Source of the DNA: Gamarada debralockiae | Taxonomy: Eukaryota > Ascomycota > Leotiomycetes > Helotiales > Hyphodiscaceae | NCBI GenBank assembly: GCA_002803225.1 | Contig: NXFV01000280.1 | Coordinates: 1-64,000, forward strand | Length of the DNA: 64,000 bases | Reading direction: 5' to 3' | In this document: piece by piece, positions 22,088 to 34,959 of the stretch | Position numbering within the stretch: position 1 is the first letter of the stretch | How the letters are laid out: every line of letters begins with the position of its first letter | The notes under the pieces: model-generated | What the model was told of the DNA's origin: nothing | The model's input: only the letters and a program-made list of their open reading frames with translations | Databases searched by the model: none | Program-made: the position numbers and the translations under genes

Positions 22088-24152
22088 ATGAATTGATGAA
22101 TTGCAAGAAGGTGCATAGGCGTTATGGGAAGAAAAACATCAGCGATTGCATACATGGCGTATTGATGAGGGCGTTGGAGGCGTGATGTCAGAGTGGCTTG
22201 GGATGACAGGTCCCAGATAGCCAGAAATAAGACCAAAACCCCAATATCAGACGATTTTCCAACAAGATTCCAACAGAACATACTCTCACCGATCCGCTGG
22301 AGCCGAAGACACGCACTCCCTGCTCCCCCTCAATCCAGAAGAAGTCTGTGTTCCGTTCTGTGCCTTTCAAACGCATCTGTTACTATGCCCATTATTGATG
22401 TCTCGTCCTTCTCTACCAGGGATCCCGTCTGGCCGTCACCTTCAGCCATGAGGCTAAATTTCCTGGGAATGTTGGAATCATGCCCGATCTTACTACACCA
22501 ACATGCGCCTTCGGAGGAAATTGTTTGTACAGCTAATCATCGATAGAATCTCATGCACTTCAGCGCCTATGCAAGCGCAATCATGCGTATCTGTAAGGCT
22601 AGAAGCGGCGCAGAAGTTTCATTCGCATTTTCTTACGCGGATGGGCTTCACCCACCCGATTCGGGTTTCATTGCTTTGGAAGAGCCGCCTCTTATTGCTG
22701 TTTGCTTGATCAACTAGTCCAGGCAATTCACTTGATGGAGAGTCAAACTTGTTTTACGGGCTAGCCAATAATATCTGTGCCGTCGTAGCCCATGAATGGC
22801 GGAAATACACAATTGCCGCGAATTGGGGGCTGCAGAATCATATCTGAAAAATTAATGTTCTTAGCCATTCAGCTTATTCTTGCCGTCTTACAGGTGAATC
22901 TTCGATCGATCCAGTAAGCAACGTATTTGCTTGACCGCCTGAAGCCTCTTTTGAGGTCGGGGAGGGGTGGCATGTAGATCATCTTTTGCGGAGGATTCAG
23001 GTCGATCAACAGCGACCCCGTCACCCAAAGCCAGAGGGTCGGGTTTGTCGGGTCGGCTAGTTCTATTAATTGATTGATGCCGCATTGGTACTTTGGTACT
23101 TTGGGGTCCTACCCTCCACTTCTCGCGCTCTCGCAGTTTGGTTTGCTACCAGAAGCGGACCATCCCGCTCACAATCACAAATTGACCGAAGGACATCACT
23201 CTTGTCTGTGCTTGTTGGCAACGATCAATTGGCTGATCGGGATAAGCCATCACATTTATTACTCGATAAGAAATGCGAGCCCGTGAGCAATCACTTTGTT
23301 TCAAGCTCTTTGACTGGGATTTGCGGAGGGGGAGGTTGATGGTGGAGGCGTGGAGAGTGCGCGATACTCCGGCAAACGAGTTAAAGCCCCAGGTTGGAAG
23401 CCGTGCCAAACAGACCTCTAAGCGCCCAGCATGCCTGCACTCATGCACCTCCTGGCCCTACTTCGATCAAGAGACGCGCAGGAACGAGCCTGATTCGCTG
23501 GCTTTAATTTGTGCTGCACGCAACTCTTGACTCTCTTCCTAGCTTCATGCCACTTCGAGGCCAAAGTGCAGTAGGACGAGTACAACGTCTGCTTATTCGA
23601 TTGTTTCGACCGTTTTCCGCTACCGCACCAGTTACCAGATCACAGAACTCAAGACATCCTCCACCACCGACAGCATCGACAGCATCGGGTGCACACTCCC
23701 TAGGTCCCAATCCGCAGTAGCAGGGATCATCCTGGCCAAGCGAACGTTGATTCTTCTATCCGATGAGGGACGTGAGACTACGGCACAGCTTTCTTCATGA
23801 CCTTCAACTGACTACACATACTGCTTCGAAGCATGCACCTTTTTTGACAACGTACCACTCAATCTGTACGTAGGGAAGCATATGCCGGCCATTCTCCCAC
23901 CCCTTATCAGAGCTGTTGTCGTTCTGCTGTGGTGCCAATTGGTCTTCAGCTAAGAGCTTCCAGCTGCTGATCCCGAGAGCTCCATTCAGCCTTGACTGCT
24001 GCTGACCCACACCAACATCTTGTGGAAGCCTGCTCTTCACCGTTATAGCAACCAGGAAGACACTGTCAGCCTTTTTTGGTTCTTAACAAAAGCGCAGGTC
24101 CATCTCCCAGCTCATTTTGAGCCTTCACGCATGAGAGCCTTGCTCTTCCAAC
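22088..24152. other. 2-kb intergenic region
   Basis: Convergent/upstream region between RPB10 and the Cys/Trp-rich protein gene. Several short open frames overlap on both strands but none carries a recognisable motif. 23500-24150 may be the leader and promoter of the next gene. Confidence 0.4.
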
Positions 24153-26594
24153 ATGGCATTGGAGAGTCCCATACTGTCCTCACCTGGTAATATCATGTCG
24201 AGCTTCTCCCCTTATACAGACTTCTCCATCTCTTCGAACTCTCCTGCGACAACCAATTCGCCACGATTTCAATCACTGTATGTATTTGATTGCTCTGGCA
24301 CCTAATGGACGCCGCTAATTATTTACGACAGATCGGCGCGCAGTTCAGCAGAATCATCATCACTTCGTCCCAGATCATCAATGGGAATGGACGACGGACT
24401 TTCTCCTAACGGCCTACAAATGATAAGCCCAAGTGATATGGTGGGGCCGTCGCCGGTTACTTCAAATGGAACAGAAACAACTGAGATTGAAGACGAGGCT
24501 TCAGATGATGTTGCCCAAGAAGACATACCTACCCCTCCAAAGATCTCTGGATCGGCAGAGTCTATGGCATCTGTATGTCATATCTGCTGAACATTGGGAG
24601 ACATCTTTCTGACTTGCCCTGCAGTTGAAGAGACTCAGTACACTCAGTACCGATATACCTGACGACTTCCGGTCGTCCGCCGAAGACGAAACTATCTCTG
24701 TTATACATGCGCCGGAGGGCTATGGGAGTTTTGTAAGTTGGTGAAGGGCCAATTAAGCAGCCATGCGGCTGACAATATGCAGGCTACGCCCAGAGAGACC
24801 ATACCCATGCAGCAACCTCGAACGGCCGACAGGTCCACTCCTACCCCATACCACCAGGAGGACGATACAATGACTTCTACTGTCAACGTAGATCTACAAG
24901 TACCCGATGATAAGGTAAGATCACCGAGTCAGTTCCGTATTTTCAATGCTAACATAAGCCAGGCAACTCAACCAAGTCCAGTGTCCCCGCCACCAATTTC
25001 TACAGACATCACGCCAGTGAAATACGGTATCGAGAATCAAACACCTCGAGCACAAACCCGTCAGGAAGTGGAAGAACTGGTTGATGGTAAGAATGTGGTG
25101 CGATCTAGCAGCTCTCACAGCCTTGAAGGTGCGTCACCAATGGTTGAGAAATAACCAAGTTACTCATGGTTCGCAGGGATCCCAGAAGACAAAGGAGAAG
25201 CTGAAGAAGATGAGTTTGATGCCATGACTGTGCACAACTCGGAACAGGAAGTCGACGCCTTGAAGTCAGCTCTTAACGAATGCTGGACACTATGCAACAC
25301 CCTAGCAAATCTCAGCTCTATCCATCGCGAGAGGATTTTCAGCTATTCTGGAACCGGTGATGCCCACGAAAAGGCGTGGAAATGCTGCTGGAAGCTATGC
25401 CAGAAGCTTTACGATAGCCGGGATGAAGATCATGAATTTCACGTCAGACCAACACTAGACCTGTGCCGAGACTTTTGCCAAGCATTGTTTGATGTAAGGC
25501 AAAGGAAGGACGAGGTTGCTGACTCTGTACTGCGAGTCAGTTTCGAATTGAACAACCATCTTTTCAATACACATGACCGCAACCTCCCCGAGGCTTTCCG
25601 AGAACGGACTCTGGACTTCTACATTACATTGTGTCATCGGCTGATGAAACAACGAAATGAGCTTGCGGAGGAGACTGACGCCCTCCTACGCGCCTGTTGG
25701 TCCTTGGCAGAGATGCTCTTCAGCCTTCGTCAAAATAAACGCGAGGGCAAGGCAGCGGACGAAGAACTTCTTGGATCCGCTGTCCAAGCATGCTGGGAAC
25801 TTTGCGATCTATTCCGAGAAGGATGGACACAAGTCCGACCGGAACGTGGCACACCACGACCCCACCAACAAACATTCAGGGAAACAAACGATCAAACGAA
25901 CCGCGCCTCTCTCACTTCCCATGCGAAGAGCAGTTCTCTTCCAAGTCTCCCCGAAAATCCTGAACATCCGGATCATGCACGGACACGCTACTTACCCGAA
26001 ACACCCACCACGGAGTTTGAAGATACTCCCATCTCACCCGAAGAGAACTCACCTAATATCCCCAACATTCTCGTACTTGGCACAGAGGGGACACGTTCAG
26101 GTAACGCTCGATGGTCCAGTACCACCTCATCACTATCAAACTACTCTCAAGGGAGCAACAAATCCTCCAGCACAGTAACAACCACGGGTCCCGAAGACGT
26201 GAACCTCACACGACTCAAAATTCTTATTCTAAAGGCTGCTATGAATGTTGGCTTTTCACGAACCACACCTACAACCGCAACACCCAATAAATCCGACCCA
26301 CCCGCCCTTCAGAACTTCGTCAAATCCCTCCCAACAGGTTCTTTTGGTTCATTACCAGCACATGCTACGCTTCTTACAGCGTATCGAAACCTGGTGCTGA
26401 GCGATCCAACATTCCGGAGTGCGAGCTCATTGCCCGCAATAGGGAAGAAGGCCACTGCAACAGATGTCGCAAAGAGCGTAGGGTGGATGATGAGAAGTGG
26501 GCAATACACCTTTTTGAAGGACTTGTTTAAATTAGTCTTCGGCTTCCAGCTAGAGGAAGCCGAGACACGGAAGAATGTCAGCATTACGGTTTGA
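24153..26594 (+). CDS. Conserved fungal protein with Cys/Trp helical core (DUF7624-like)
   Basis: Six exons, 24153-24277, 24332-24572, 24625-24732, 24783-24914, 24963-25128 (or 25086) and 25177-26594, giving 729 (or 715) residues; both donors, GTGCGT and GTAAGA, keep frame. The N-terminal 300 residues are Ser/Thr/Pro-rich and acidic (disordered). Residues about 330-530 form a helical region with regularly spaced Cys and Trp: ALNECWTLCNTLA, AWKCCWKLCQKL, LDLCRDFCQALF, LLRACWSLAEMLF, AVQACWELCDLF. This looks like five repeats of a CW-x-LC-x-x-L motif. The last 100 residues (LPAHATLLTAYRNLVLSDPTF) form a second conserved block. I believe the family is one of the fungal DUF7624 proteins, but that name is from memory. 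Function unknown; no signal peptide or membrane segment. Confidence 0.8.
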
Positions 26595-28330
26595 TTGGGA
26601 TATACTTTTACTATTTGTTGGAGGCAAGAATTTTGGAAGAGTTCAAAAAGAGCATGATGCACAGGTCACAGTACCGGCCTCATAATTGGTCTCGACACAG
26701 GAGACCACGAGACTCTCAACAGTGGACTTGGAGGGGAGGAAGGAATGCATCAAAGGCGTTCCATCCAGGCTTGGTGCATCGTTTGGGATCTTACTTGCAT
26801 ACATTCGTTTACTTAGGGGTTGGGTTTGGAGATGGCTTGCGCTAGATACCCCTTGGCAGTTGTGGCGTTCAAACGGCGCATCACACAGTTCCCTTTGTTC
26901 TTCGATATTATTGTTATTATCTACCTGCACATATATCATCGTCCTACGAGATATTTTACCATCTACTTTGTTTACTTCTGAATCCAAGTTGCTGTTCATA
27001 CTTGTGCAACTTGTCGAGATTTTCCCATTGGCTTCTACCTAGTGATGTACGAATACAACATTTGCCTCGAAGTATTTCGTCCGCTGATTATGTCACACTT
27101 TCAGACAGCTCCAGTTCCAGTCTCTCTCAATCAAGCATCTACTCCAACCTCTGCTTCTCAACCACACTCACATCCTTCACCAAACCCGCTTCAATCCGCC
27201 GCCCAAGGTATCTTCCCTGCCATGCTTTGCGCACTTTCCGCTTCCCTATGAGATGGCTCCTTATCCCGATTGAGATATCTTGCAGTCTCTGTTTAAATAT
27301 ATATATATATATATATTATTTTTATTTTATTTTTTGAGCTGCCGAAGTAAGTGTATTCGGTGTGGCCAAAGGTACCCCGCATTTGCGATAGTATTGGGTT
27401 ATTTGCTGACACCTATTGGGTTGGGCGGATGGATTTGTTCGTTATATGTTTCGGATTTTGCGATTTTGGTATTCCGGGTTTGTTTCGGTTCGGGCACAAA
27501 TTCCTGGTGGATTCAAGGGTGAAAAGAATATTGGGAGGAGCGAGAGTTGTGATTTACTTCCTGAGGTGATTGGGATCGGGAAGCAGGTGAATGTTCTGCA
27601 CACCTTCATGAATCATCCCCAGTAGCACCTCTCCCCATTCCTCCACCCTATCCCTTTCCTTCCTCCCCTCACCGACACATCTTCAACCCTCAAATCCGAC
27701 AACTTAACATGTGTCTAGAAACACTCAACATCTATCGCAAATGCGGCTACGAAGTCAGGAGGAACACTTGCGGAGGTTTCGCTGCTTGTTTGGTCAGCGC
27801 CCAGATCACAGGAAAGGATACGATCGGACCTGTATGGACTGCAAATTGGTCCCATAAGATGTTGACTGGGAATGCGTAATTGTTTGAAGCATATAGAGAG
27901 GCTGATTGAGATTAGAGATAACACGCGCTCTAGATGGAGGGGCTGAGGGCTAGAACTGAGCTGCGGGCTTCGCACTTTGATACGGTAGTACAAGTCACAA
28001 AGGTACCATTCTGAACTCAACTGCTGAAAAGGGTAATATCAGCCCCGATCCCCTGCTTTCTACGGCGCTCGTAACCTCGAATCCGATCCAGCCAATTTCC
28101 TGTTTCATGGTGTCACGTGAAAGCAAGGATGCGGGCCCTCGGCTCAAATCTTGTATCCGAATCAATTACCGGAGTTCCAACGTCAACATCCTCAGTCTGC
28201 GATGGTGATTCTACAACATTGTTAAGAAATATTTCGGCTCAGTTTTCAAGTTCGGGATTAACTCGTATCTGAATAATTATTTGCGTTGCGTTCAAGTGTC
28301 TAGCACCAACATCCGCCTGGGCGCCTCTAG
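26595..28330. other. 1.7-kb intergenic region with AT microsatellite
   Basis: Contains an (AT)n run at about 27296-27320 followed by T-rich text to 27340, and a pyrimidine-rich block at about 27625-27690. No open frame here is convincing. Confidence 0.45.
27296..27337. repeat. (AT)n microsatellite and T-rich run
   Basis: Simple alternating AT for about 24 bp, then TTATTTTTATTTTATTTTTT. Confidence 0.85.
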
Positions 28331-29753
28331 ATGTCTTCTGATTTGTTCTCAATCACGAGGCACAAAGTCCCCTGCCAACATATACGGGAATACCCCAAGG
28401 CAACTGCTGGGGAACAGGAAGATGTCCAGTACCTGGAAGTGAAGCAGTACATCCCGCTCAATAACACCTCTCCAAGTCCGGGTGATGTTACGATCATTGC
28501 TGCGCACGCCAATGGATTTCCTAAAGTGAGAACTAGTATTTAAAAACTTGTCGGGCTCAGTTGTGCTAATCAATGCGTGTGAAGGAATTATACGAGCCTT
28601 TATTCGAGGAGTTTCTTAAAGAATCAAAGTCGAACAGCTTCAAGATCAGAGGGATATGGATCGCGGACGTAGCGATGCAAGGCCAAAGCGGGGTCCTAAA
28701 TGAGAAGACAATGGGAAACGATCGTAGACACCTCCACTCCCATCTCAAAACTCCCTATCTAACCATCAACAGCATCATGGTTCGATCACCCCCGAGATCT
28801 CCTCTACATGATCAACACCTTCCGCACCCAGATGCCCCGCCCATTAATCGGCATTGGGCATAGTATGGGGGGCTGTCATCTGGCCATCCTCTCACTGATG
28901 CACCCTCGTCTCCTCTCAAAGCTCATCCTCATCGATCCCGTTATCAACCAATACGAACAGCCTTCCGAGCCCAACATTGCTCGCGCTTCGACCTTCCGTG
29001 TTGATTTGTGGAAATCGAGAGAGGATGCTGAGAGGTCTTTTCGGAAGAGTAAGTTTTATCAGAAGTGGGACGAGAGGGTGTTTGATCGATGGATGGAATT
29101 TGGTATTAGGGATATACCCACTGCTATTTATCCAAATTTGGCAAAGGATGGGAAGGAGGTCACGCTTTCTACTACGAAACATCAGGAGGTGTTTTCGTTC
29201 TTTAGACCGAATTTTCAAGGGAGACTTGAGAGTGGTGAGGATGTTGTAAATCGAGAAACGCATCCGGATCTCGATTTGAGAGTTGGTGTTCATTATCCGT
29301 TTTATCGACCAGAGCCGTAGGTCTGATTCCACGCACTCAAGCTATTTTGCTGACATCGTTCATAGACCCATAGTCCTCAAGATGATGCCGCATCTCCGAC
29401 CAAATGTTCTATTTATCATTGGAGGGCTCAGCGAAGTCGCAGATTCGCAAGTACAGAAAGCCTTGATGGAAACGACAGGTGTGGGGATTGGAGGTAGCGG
29501 CGGTGTCAAGGAAGGCGCAGTTTCAAGACATATCTTTAAGGATCTCGGACATTTGATGCCCATGGAAGATCCGGCAGGCTGTTCGAATGTCGCTTCGGCC
29601 TGGCTTGGGAAGGAGTTGAAGGTTTGGGCTGAGAAGGAAGCAAAATTTAAAGAGGAATGGAGCAGTGTACCGGCTAAAGAGAAGATGGTTGTATCGGAAG
29701 AATGGAAAGAGAGAATCGGAGGTCCGTTGAGACCTCCAGGAGCGAAGTTATAG
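28331..29753 (+). CDS. Alpha/beta hydrolase with C-terminal peroxisome signal
   Basis: Four exons, 28331-28525, 28585-28723, 28773-29316 and 29366-29753, giving 421 residues. The joins restore NGFPKELYEPLFEEF and GNDPSWFDHPRDLLYM. The nucleophile elbow is GIGHSMGG (Ser) and a late GHLMPMEDP gives the catalytic His. A conserved HANGFPK near residue 65 forms the oxyanion side. The protein ends ...PPGAKL; A-K-L is a good PTS1 tripeptide, so import into peroxisomes is likely. This length and layout match the fungal hydrolases related to yeast Lpx1 and to peroxisomal hydrolases linked with some secondary-metabolite pathways. The substrate is unknown, and no cluster genes lie next to it. Confidence 0.87.
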
Positions 29754-31486
29754 AGGTATGGAAAGAATTCACTGCAGAAGGCCGCCTGCCGCATGGGGTG
29801 AATTGCGGCGATGATTGAAACATAGGAAGCGTACGATTCTCACCAAGAACTGCCTTAGCGATAAAGCTTGCACTTTGGCTTCATCTCTCAAAGATCTCCA
29901 CATACATGCAAGTAAATGTCCTATTGATTTCTAGAAGGAAACTTGGAATACCATTCGCGAATCACGGAAGTAGATGTTCATTGCTATCGGGAAGTCCCAT
30001 GGCTACAACACAATAGATCCAGACTCTTCCTCAAATCATTTCACAAGGACAAACTTCTACGATCCAAGACTTCCAACTGAATACCAAATACATTCCTGAC
30101 GATATGCCTAAAAGTCGTATACGAATATGAGGTATGTCGCTGTGTTTTGGACGCGGTTACCATAGATGCTGGCGAATATTCTGTCAACAACCATTGCCAC
30201 TATTACGATGCTGTGTGGAAGAAATCAAAGGGCTTTGTGCAAAACATGGAAGGAACTTTGGGGGCAACGCAAAGGAGTTAGGGGATATAGAAAAGTAGCT
30301 GGCAAGTCTGCAAATATCAATGTACGGGAGCTTTTGAGCAATTTATCGAATGGCCTCTCATCTTCTAGCCCGGCTTGTAAATTTATCGGAAGCCCGTGTG
30401 TGTTAGGGTAAATCATTGAATGGAAACATCCACATCATCGTCTGGCTTCGCATGAATCACTCATCATGAAGCTTTATAACTCCACAACGAATCCAAACGA
30501 CAAAACTTTGAACCCATTTTCTACCTCCAAGGCTTGAAATTTTCACTAACGCTGACGAAGCCTGCCACTGTCACGATCTTGAAGCCCATGATCATCAAAA
30601 CACCCCATACCACACTACCCGTCCCTCACATACCCATATCCCGAATTGCGAGTCTCGAATCCTCCGAAGACGGCGAACCATCTCGATGTGCGGAAGACTC
30701 CGAACAAAATATTCCGGTTGCGGGTGCATCAAAGCAGAGAATACGGTCCGATGCGACGGTATTGAGGAATATCTCGGAAACAGCTGTCCTCCATACCAGG
30801 GTGTGGTCATCAGGGCTCCCGGAAGTTGTCGGGTGCATTTGGATGGTGAGAAAGAGGTAGAGGGGAATGGCGACGCCGGAGTGGAGACTGGGACGATCGG
30901 AATGGATATCATTATGTGCCGATGGATGGGAGTTGGTAGTGTCAGAAAACAGAAGTTGAGGAGTTGAGAATGGGAGTATCGGCATAGCGTTGAGATATGA
31001 AATGCCCAGGCTCTAAAATGAACATGATATGATGCGTCCGTTTTGTGAAGGTATTTTTATCTCACTTGTCTTGTGTGCAAAGAGAACAGCCAAGCGATGG
31101 CTTGTGGAACGAAGCGAGAACAGGTTAAGGGAAGAAGTACTCAACCCGAGGTGCCACAATCCAAAGCCTTCATATCCAAAAAGGTTGTTGGTTGAAGGCA
31201 CCTAGAGGTTAGTGGCTTGCTCTGTCGCTCTTAGTGACGTTACCTTTTGTACCATTTCGTTTATTGCATGACATTACGTCAGGGAAACGAGGAAATAGGG
31301 GTAGGCCACCTAACGCTAAGCCAGAAGTCCGACTTATTTCCACCTAAGAAACCCCAGTTCACATCGCAAATCCACTCCATATCAAACTCACATCAGAAGT
31401 CCAGTCCATATTGCGAAAGGCTAAACATCTATAAAATATTTTTCCAAGCCTGAAGACTTCTTAAATTTGACAAGCAACGAACAACC
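29754..31486. other. 1.7-kb intergenic region
   Basis: Frames at 30534-30967 (+) and 30626-30985 (-) overlap each other and show no motif. I could not support a gene. Confidence 0.4.
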
Positions 31487-32248
31487 ATGGAGACCTTCCA
31501 CAAATTTCCAGACCTACCTTACGATATCCGTTTCCTTATATGGAGCTTTGCAAGCGAAAGTAAGCACCGGGCTGACCGACGTGTTACCGAAGTTCATGGT
31601 CATTATGCAGATGGCTTCATTTTTCAAAATCCAACAGCCCGCACTCTTCCTCACTTGTCGAGAAGTACATACTGCCCCGCTCTTTCCCCTGTCCCTTTTA
31701 GGAAAATGTAGCAAATGCTAACTCTGAAACCTTCACAGTCACAGAAAATTACGTACCTGCTCTATCATAGTCCTGGAATTCCTAAGATACACGTACCCTT
31801 CAAAAACAGCAAACTTCTAAACGGATCTTATTCATCATTCTTCGATTTCGAACACGATATACTATATTTTCCTTACCCGTCTGAGCCCAATATCAACTTT
31901 AGCGCGACAATACGCTGTTTTCTCCAGCAGTTCAGCGAAACAGAACGGGTCCGCCACTTAGCTATTGGTTTACAGGATATAGAAGGCCAGAATGCTTTGA
32001 AGAGAGACGCTTGGAATACGTATTGGGTGATTGCCCATTCGTTCAAGTATCACTCCTTACAGAGCATTAGTCTTGTTACACACCATAGAATGGGCTATAG
32101 TGAAGAAGATATACGTCATTTTACTGAACTCGGCTACTCTTGGAGAGAGTATTTAAAGGATGGACCAGAGGATATAAGCATTTCGGATAGCGGGCTTCTC
32201 AGATGGATAAAGATTATGGGCTCCTGGGAATACCGGCAACCATCATAG
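31487..32248 (+). pseudogene. 2EXR-domain protein, frame broken
   Basis: Begins METFHKFPDLPYDIRFLIWS, a clear 2EXR start (F-x-x-FPxLPxxIRxxIW). The second element PALFLTCREVHTA is in a different frame from about 31635, and the C-terminal part (FDFEHDILYFPYPSEPNIN, residues of the DxLYF element; 31760-32248) is in a third relation after a stop at about 31710. GTAAGC at 31559 and CACAG at about 31740 are possible splice sites, but I found no intron choice that restores all three conserved blocks. It is either a pseudogene or a gene with an unusual intron. Function of the family is unknown. Confidence 0.5.
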
Positions 32249-33099
32249 CATTATCGAGCTGACTGTTATTGGCTTTAATACTATCTCTACATCGATGCGG
32301 AGCTCCTTGGGAGAAGCGAGGGGTGAATTGCCAAAGTAAGATTAGCGGCTGTCGCATTCATGCTCATTCGTCATATGAGCAGGTTCAGTAAGAAAATTAA
32401 ACAATGCCTCCAACTTCACGTATCTGAAGCATGAAAGCCATGGGGAGTAACTTCTTCCCTCGTAACCAGCTCCTCGTCTAATGCGTGAAGTTGAATAATT
32501 CACTGTTCCAAGATATACAAACTACCATACCTTCTCTCCTCGGCTGCAAAACACACAACTCAACAACACTTCTCAAAACTTCAACATCGCCTCCTTACAC
32601 ATCAATTTCGCTCACTCCCTTTTAACTCAAACACATATATCAACCAGGTAAAAACGTCATCAGGAAACATCACTCGATCACTGTGATACTTCTCCTCGGC
32701 TGCATCATCCCACACCTCCTATTCACACACAATCTGCGGAGCAACATCACTCAACAGCCCAGCTTGAAGTTGGGTTAAAGATCATCTTGACCTCAACTTC
32801 CTCTTAGACGATTAAGAGATCGAGTACTCTTGATTCTTCAGATAATCGCAACGGTTGGAGCAGGTCAACTGTTGCATCAAATTACCTTCGATCTGTCGCT
32901 CTCCTTGAATCCACCTCTCCTCAAACACTACCACTCTCGATCCTGATTGTCAATCTCACCTCAGATCTCGAACCTTCGAACACAACCTTATAATTATTCT
33001 CGCAAACCTCTCACCATCAAACGCACCTAGCCAAATATCAAATACGCTATTCACCCAACAGTTGCCCCTCGTCATCAACCGCCCACCGCATCCCAGACA
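32249..33099. other. Leader and promoter of the DUF7918 gene
   Basis: 32500-33099 is strongly C/T/A-rich on the plus strand (CACACAACTCAACAACACTTCTC and similar), typical of a fungal promoter and 5' leader. No gene seen. Confidence 0.5.
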
Positions 33100-34959
33100 A
33101 TGGCAGTCCTCAACTTCATCCGCGGCATCACAGCCCAAGTCCTCATCAACGGCTTGCCCGCACCCGAGATCGTCGACCAGGACGAGATCCAAATTGATCA
33201 CCTCGATCCCGACGTTGTCGAATGGCAAGCCACGCGCACTGTATCCAATTACATCGAGTCCGAAACTGGCAAAGACTTCTCGATCAAATGCGGCGTGAGA
33301 TGCCCACCGTACAAGATGGATAGCTCCAAGCTGTGCTTCCATATCTATGTTGATGGCAAGCCGGCTTGGATCTCCATATGTGATAGGCCTCATTTCGAGC
33401 GAAGAGGACATAGGGAGTGGGAGGATGATGTGGGCGGAGTTAAGGAGGGCAAGGCAGCGGCATGTAGGGAGTATGGCTTTCAATTTGCGAAGATTGAGAC
33501 TAGTATGTTGCGCCTCTCCCCTTCAAAATTCTCTGAGGCCTGCCTTGCACTTTCCCAATTCCTTTTCGAAGTTGGTGAATGTTGGTGTCAGAAATGACCC
33601 AGAAAGCTGACGCAAATGGATATAGATTCGGATCAACTCGGTGTCACGGCCATACACAGAGAGGCCCAACGCATGCAGGCAGTCGGTATGATAGAGATTA
33701 AGGTCTATCGCACAACCTTTGGCAAGCCGGGAGGTCCGACCGAGGCGTCGTCCAAGGGCTTTCTTGATAGAAGGGGCACTGACGTTCCAGAGAAGGCATT
33801 GAAAGGTCAAGTCAAGAGCCATGGCACTGCGTGAGTTCTCCTTTCCACACTCCCAGCTACGATTTTGATGATGAGGTAGAGGGGAGGGCAACGGATAGGA
33901 ACGGAATTGTCGGTGGAAATTTGCTGATATCGAAAAACATAGATTGAAAAAGGGCGTTAAGAAACCGAGAGGTCCCGTCGCTCGTGTTGACAAGAAAGAT
34001 GGCGAGGAATATCCGATCGTGATATTCAAGTTCATGTATCGCTCCCGAGGTACTTATCCTTGCCCCTTCCTCCTTCCACGTTCTTCGGATTCCTGAAAGA
34101 AGATGCTGATTCAGTTGAAACATTCGCAGAAGCCCTAAAGCAATTGCACATCATCGAACGCACTCCATCCCCTTCTCGATCGCCATCTCGATTCCGATCC
34201 CGATCTCCAAGTCCGACACCCTCTGAGCTTGAAATGATAGCACGGCATCGACGTCAGAAGAAAAGAACACGGAGCGGACGGGGAGCAAGCTCGAGAAGGA
34301 GAGCGAAAGAGATTAAGGAAGAGCATGCTGAGGAGCAGCGTGGTCGATCGAGTACCCAAGGTGGTAGCAGTCGTCCAGCGAAGAGAGCTAAGAGAGGCGC
34401 TCAACAGGAGACAATAGCTTGGACAAATACTCAAGAGGACCCAATTGTTCTGGACAGTGATGACGATGAGGACGACGAGGATGATGAAAACGAAATGTTC
34501 CTGTGAGTGTCGCTAAGTCGATAGGTCGCTTGAGGAGTACTGACGTGGATAGGGGGAAACAGAAAATCGGAGCCCAGCGGACAGGACGATATCGTTGAGG
34601 CCGCGGGTCCAACCATTGAGGAAGTGGTGGGTGGTAGACTGGCGGAAAATATAAAACTCGAAGAACTTATGGATGGAGGCTTGGATAATGTGCAGGTTGG
34701 CAACATCAAAATGAAGGAAACTATGGATGACGGACCGACCGAGAATATTAAAATGGAGGAACCAGAAGCAATATGTGGTGGACTGGATGTGCCAGCTGGA
34801 AATATCAAAATGGAGGACCCCATGGATGATGGACAGGTTCCAAATCTGAAAATGAAGGAAATGAAGGATGGTATGGACGACGGCGGTGTAAAGGTTGAAC
34901 CCTCGGAAGGCATTGCCGGCTTTTGGGACCGGGTATGGCGAATGCTGCCTAAGTGGTAG
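33100..34959 (+). CDS. DUF7918-type protein with SUMO-motif-rich tail
   Basis: Five exons, 33100-33502, 33626-33830, 33943-34049, 34130-34502 and 34563-34959, giving 494 residues. The N-terminal about 240 residues (VEWQATRTVSNYIESETGKD, FHIYVDGKPAWISIC, GMIEIKVYRTTFG, YPIVIFKFMYRSREAL) form the beta-rich fungal domain I know as DUF7918. Then comes an Arg/Ser-rich stretch (SPSRSPSRFRSRSPSP, a basic likely nuclear signal), then DPIVLDSDDDEDDEDDE, a hydrophobic core followed by acid, as in SUMO-interacting motifs. The last 130 residues repeat the pattern (G/E)N-I-K-M-x-E...MDDG about five times and contain many psi-K-x-E sites. The acceptor GAAACAG at 34562 is the one that keeps frame. Function unknown; a nuclear SUMO-linked role is inference. 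Confidence 0.85.

Noticed and set aside
30534..30985. Overlapping frames on both strands in the 30-kb gap
   Set aside because: Neither strand shows a recognisable domain or codon pattern; no consistent exon chain.
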